From positions 1 to 8,518 of the forward strand of contig JAEYYJ010000214.1 in the NCBI GenBank assembly GCA_023430845.1: 8,518 nucleotides of DNA, given 5' to 3'. Shown piece by piece: positions 6,703-8,518 of this stretch (the first letter of the stretch is position 1; the number at the start of each line of letters is the position of its first letter). The notes beneath the pieces are model-generated. The model saw only the letters and a list, made by a program, of their open reading frames with translations. It was not told the origin of the DNA and made no database searches. The position numbers and the translations under genes were made by a program. The DNA comes from Pseudomonadota bacterium (lineage in GTDB: Bacteria > Pseudomonadota > Alphaproteobacteria > Rhizobiales > Hyphomicrobiaceae).

Positions 6703-6715
6703 CCCAGTGAGGGAC

Positions 6716-8518
6716 ATGACACGACGTCGACACGCGAGCACGCTGAAAGGCCAGACCGCTGCGACACGGCTTCTGTGCACGCTCGCGGCGGCCCTGGGCT
6801 TGCTCGCGCTCGCGTCGGATTACGCGGCCGCCGAGCCGCGCATCACGTGGCAGGTCGAAAACCCGTTCCGTCTATTCACGCGCCCATCCGACAGCGAAGT
6901 GCATCGCGCGACCTACCGCGACCTTGGCGACAGCGAGCGCGCGACGCCCGTGCTCTCAGCCGAGCGCGCTCTTGCGCGACGCCACCCGGGAGATGGCTGG
7001 GCTGCCGGCATGATGGATCACATCTGCTGGTCGGCCGATCGCAATCGCTATGGCTGCAAGGAAGCGCAGGACTATCTGCATCCACGCGCGCATCGCGTTC
7101 TCGTCGCTTTGCGCGACGTGCCTGACGCCGATCGCGTCGACTGCACGTGGCTGACGACGCCGCTCGCGCGCTCGGGCCTCGGCGGATCGGTGACGGCACG
7201 CTGCGATCAGGTCGTTGCGCTGACGATCCCCTATCCCGTCGGCGCGCGCCTGAGCGTAGAGGTCGGCGGCCGCGAAATCGCCAATACGACAGCCACGGTC
7301 ACGGATCTTCTGATCGTCGCCATGGGCGACAGCTTCGCTTCCGGCGAAGGCAATCCCGATGTTCCCGTGCGCTTCTCGCGCGAGCGCCGCGCCGACTACG
7401 GTTTCGGGCCTGGGAGCGAGCCGCTCACCGGCTATCCCGCCCGCGTCGGTCCATGGCGGGCGATCGGCGACAGCGCCTTTATCCGGAACAATGCGCGCTG
7501 GATCGACCAGGCCTGCCACCGCTCGCTCTACTCGCACCAGTTGCGCGCCGCCTTGCAGCTCGCCGTCGAGGATCCGCATCGGGCCGTGACGTTCGTCGGC
7601 TATGCCTGCTCGGGCGCCGAGATCGTCGATGGGCTTTTCCGCCGCTACAAGGGACACGAGTGGGTGCCTAACCCGCCTGATGTCTCGCAGCTATCCGCGA
7701 TCGCGCAAGCGCAGTGCGGCCCCCATCGCGCCGAGGGGCAGGAAATGCCCGAGGCCTACCACATGCGCGGGCGCATTCCCGAGCTGAGAGGCGGCCTCGT
7801 ACTTCGCCGCTGCGACGGCGAGGACGCGCGCAAGATCGACCTCGTGCTCCTCTCGATCGGCGGCAACGACATCGGCTTCGCACGCCTGCTCGCCAATGCC
7901 ATTCTCTCGGACGAGTCGTCACTGCGCCGGCTCAGTGGCTGGTTCGGGCAGGTGCATGGCTTCCTAGCAGCGTCAGAGCTTCTCGACGGGCTCGAGGCGC
8001 GCCTGCTCGCGCTGCGGCGCGCGATCCACGGGCAGTTGCACATTCCGTGGGCCGAAGCCGACCGGATCATGCTGGTTGCCTATCCGAGCCTCGCGATGCT
8101 GCCTGACGGCCGTCAAGTATGCCCGGACGGGCGCGCAGGCATGACCGTCACGCCGGACTTCCTGCTGAGCGAAAATCGCGCGCGCGAATCCATGGCCGCA
8201 GGCGAACGTCTCGATGCCGTCATGGAAGACACGAGCAAGCAGAACGGCTGGACGTACGTCGCAGGCCACCGCAAGCAGTTCCGCGGTCGCGGCATCTGCG
8301 CCGGCTGCACCGACAACGCCTTCACGATCGCCGACGACCTGCGTCTTCCGCGCTGGACGGGCCGCAAATGGGAACCGTTCAACCCGGCAGACTGGCAGGC
8401 CTATGCGCCGCGCCAGCGCTGGTTCCGCACGCCGAACGACGCCTTCATGACAGGCAACTTCCATGTGAGTGAATCGCTCATGCAGAAGGTGCTCAAGCTG
8501 CAGGGCTTCTCCTCCTTC
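6716..8518 (+). CDS. Exported SGNH/GDSL-type hydrolase, large, 3' truncated by window edge
   Basis: The frame is open for 601 codons to the last base with no stop. Residues 1-39 look like a Sec signal peptide: basic MTRRRH start, hydrophobic core at about 19-33, and a likely cut after AAA at 37-39. Residues 40-195 form a domain of unknown type with Cys103, 114, 143 and 163. A SGNH domain then starts with VAMGDSFASGEGNPD (201-215), where Ser206 is the predicted nucleophile. VGYACSGAEI (294-303) may give the oxyanion glycine and LLSIGGNDIGF (378-388) is block III with Asn384. A candidate Asp/His pair is Asp575 and His583 in RTPNDAFMTGNFH. The spacing is not the canonical DxxH, so this pair is tentative. 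ICAGC (527-531) adds a CxxC; at least eleven cysteines suggest disulfides in the periplasm. GAGGG (6709-6713) lies very close to the ATG; GTG 6707 is an in-frame alternative. Substrate (ester, acyl or glycan acetyl) is unknown. It lies 13 bases after the NDUFAF6-like gene. Confidence 0.8.
   Translation, partial: MTRRRHASTLKGQTAATRLLCTLAAALGLLALASDYAAAEPRITWQVENPFRLFTRPSDSEVHRATYRDLGDSERATPVLSAERALARRHPGDGWAAGMMDHICWSADRNRYGCKEAQDYLHPRAHRVLVALRDVPDADRVDCTWLTTPLARSGLGGSVTARCDQVVALTIPYPVGARLSVEVGGREIANTTATVTDLLIVAMGDSFASGEGNPDVPVRFSRERRADYGFGPGSEPLTGYPARVGPWRAIGDSAFIRNNARWIDQACHRSLYSHQLRAALQLAVEDPHRAVTFVGYACSGAEIVDGLFRRYKGHEWVPNPPDVSQLSAIAQAQCGPHRAEGQEMPEAYHMRGRIPELRGGLVLRRCDGEDARKIDLVLLSIGGNDIGFARLLANAILSDESSLRRLSGWFGQVHGFLAASELLDGLEARLLALRRAIHGQLHIPWAEADRIMLVAYPSLAMLPDGRQVCPDGRAGMTVTPDFLLSENRARESMAAGERLDAVMEDTSKQNGWTYVAGHRKQFRGRGICAGCTDNAFTIADDLRLPRWTGRKWEPFNPADWQAYAPRQRWFRTPNDAFMTGNFHVSESLMQKVLKLQGFSSF

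Noticed and set aside
6716..6835. Twin-arginine signal at the SGNH N-terminus (MTRRRH)
   Set aside because: The residues after the arginines do not follow the S-R-R-x-F-L-K pattern; an ordinary Sec signal peptide explains them better.
7147..7671. 174-codon + strand open frame inside the SGNH gene
   Set aside because: It is an arginine-rich shadow of the SGNH frame, which carries the GDS and GGND motifs and stays open for 601 codons.

Overview
The window reads as ordinary, densely coding chromosome from an alphaproteobacterium, most likely of the Hyphomicrobiales (Rhizobiales) type. The basis is high-GC DNA with G/C-ending codons, alphaproteobacterial-style YajC, separate SecD and SecF proteins, and a SecDF operon that continues into a Mth938/NDUFAF3-like gene and a squalene/phytoene-synthase-like (NDUFAF6-like) gene. 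Every gene I can support is on the + strand. No IS element, phage gene, CRISPR array, tRNA or rRNA was seen.

Layout: (a) 1-513, the 3' end of purB (adenylosuccinate lyase, purine synthesis), followed 9 bases later by a PRISE-type short-chain reductase (523-1587). (b) 1588-1752, the only sizeable gap, holding a good sigma-70-like promoter candidate and an interrupted hairpin in the leader of the next operon. (c) 1753-4746, yajC, secD and secF, the accessory proton-driven part of the Sec translocase. (d) 4782-6702, three genes in the same direction: an NDUFAF3/Mth938-like protein, a small histidine-bearing membrane protein resembling the membrane half of PuuD urate oxidase, and an NDUFAF6-like pseudo-synthase. 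(e) 6716 to the window edge, a secreted, cysteine-rich SGNH/GDSL-type hydrolase that runs off the end.

How they fit: YajC-SecD-SecF act at the inner membrane on secreted and inserted proteins. Homologues of the two soluble neighbours (NDUFAF3 and NDUFAF6) are mitochondrial complex I assembly factors, so region (d) may link membrane-protein insertion to NADH dehydrogenase assembly in this bacterium. That link is an inference from gene order and family. The SGNH protein carries a signal peptide and could be a Sec client. I found no convincing sign of an undescribed defence or mobile system. The most interesting content is the complex-I-assembly neighbourhood, the stand-alone PuuD-like membrane gene inside it, and the large exported SGNH protein.
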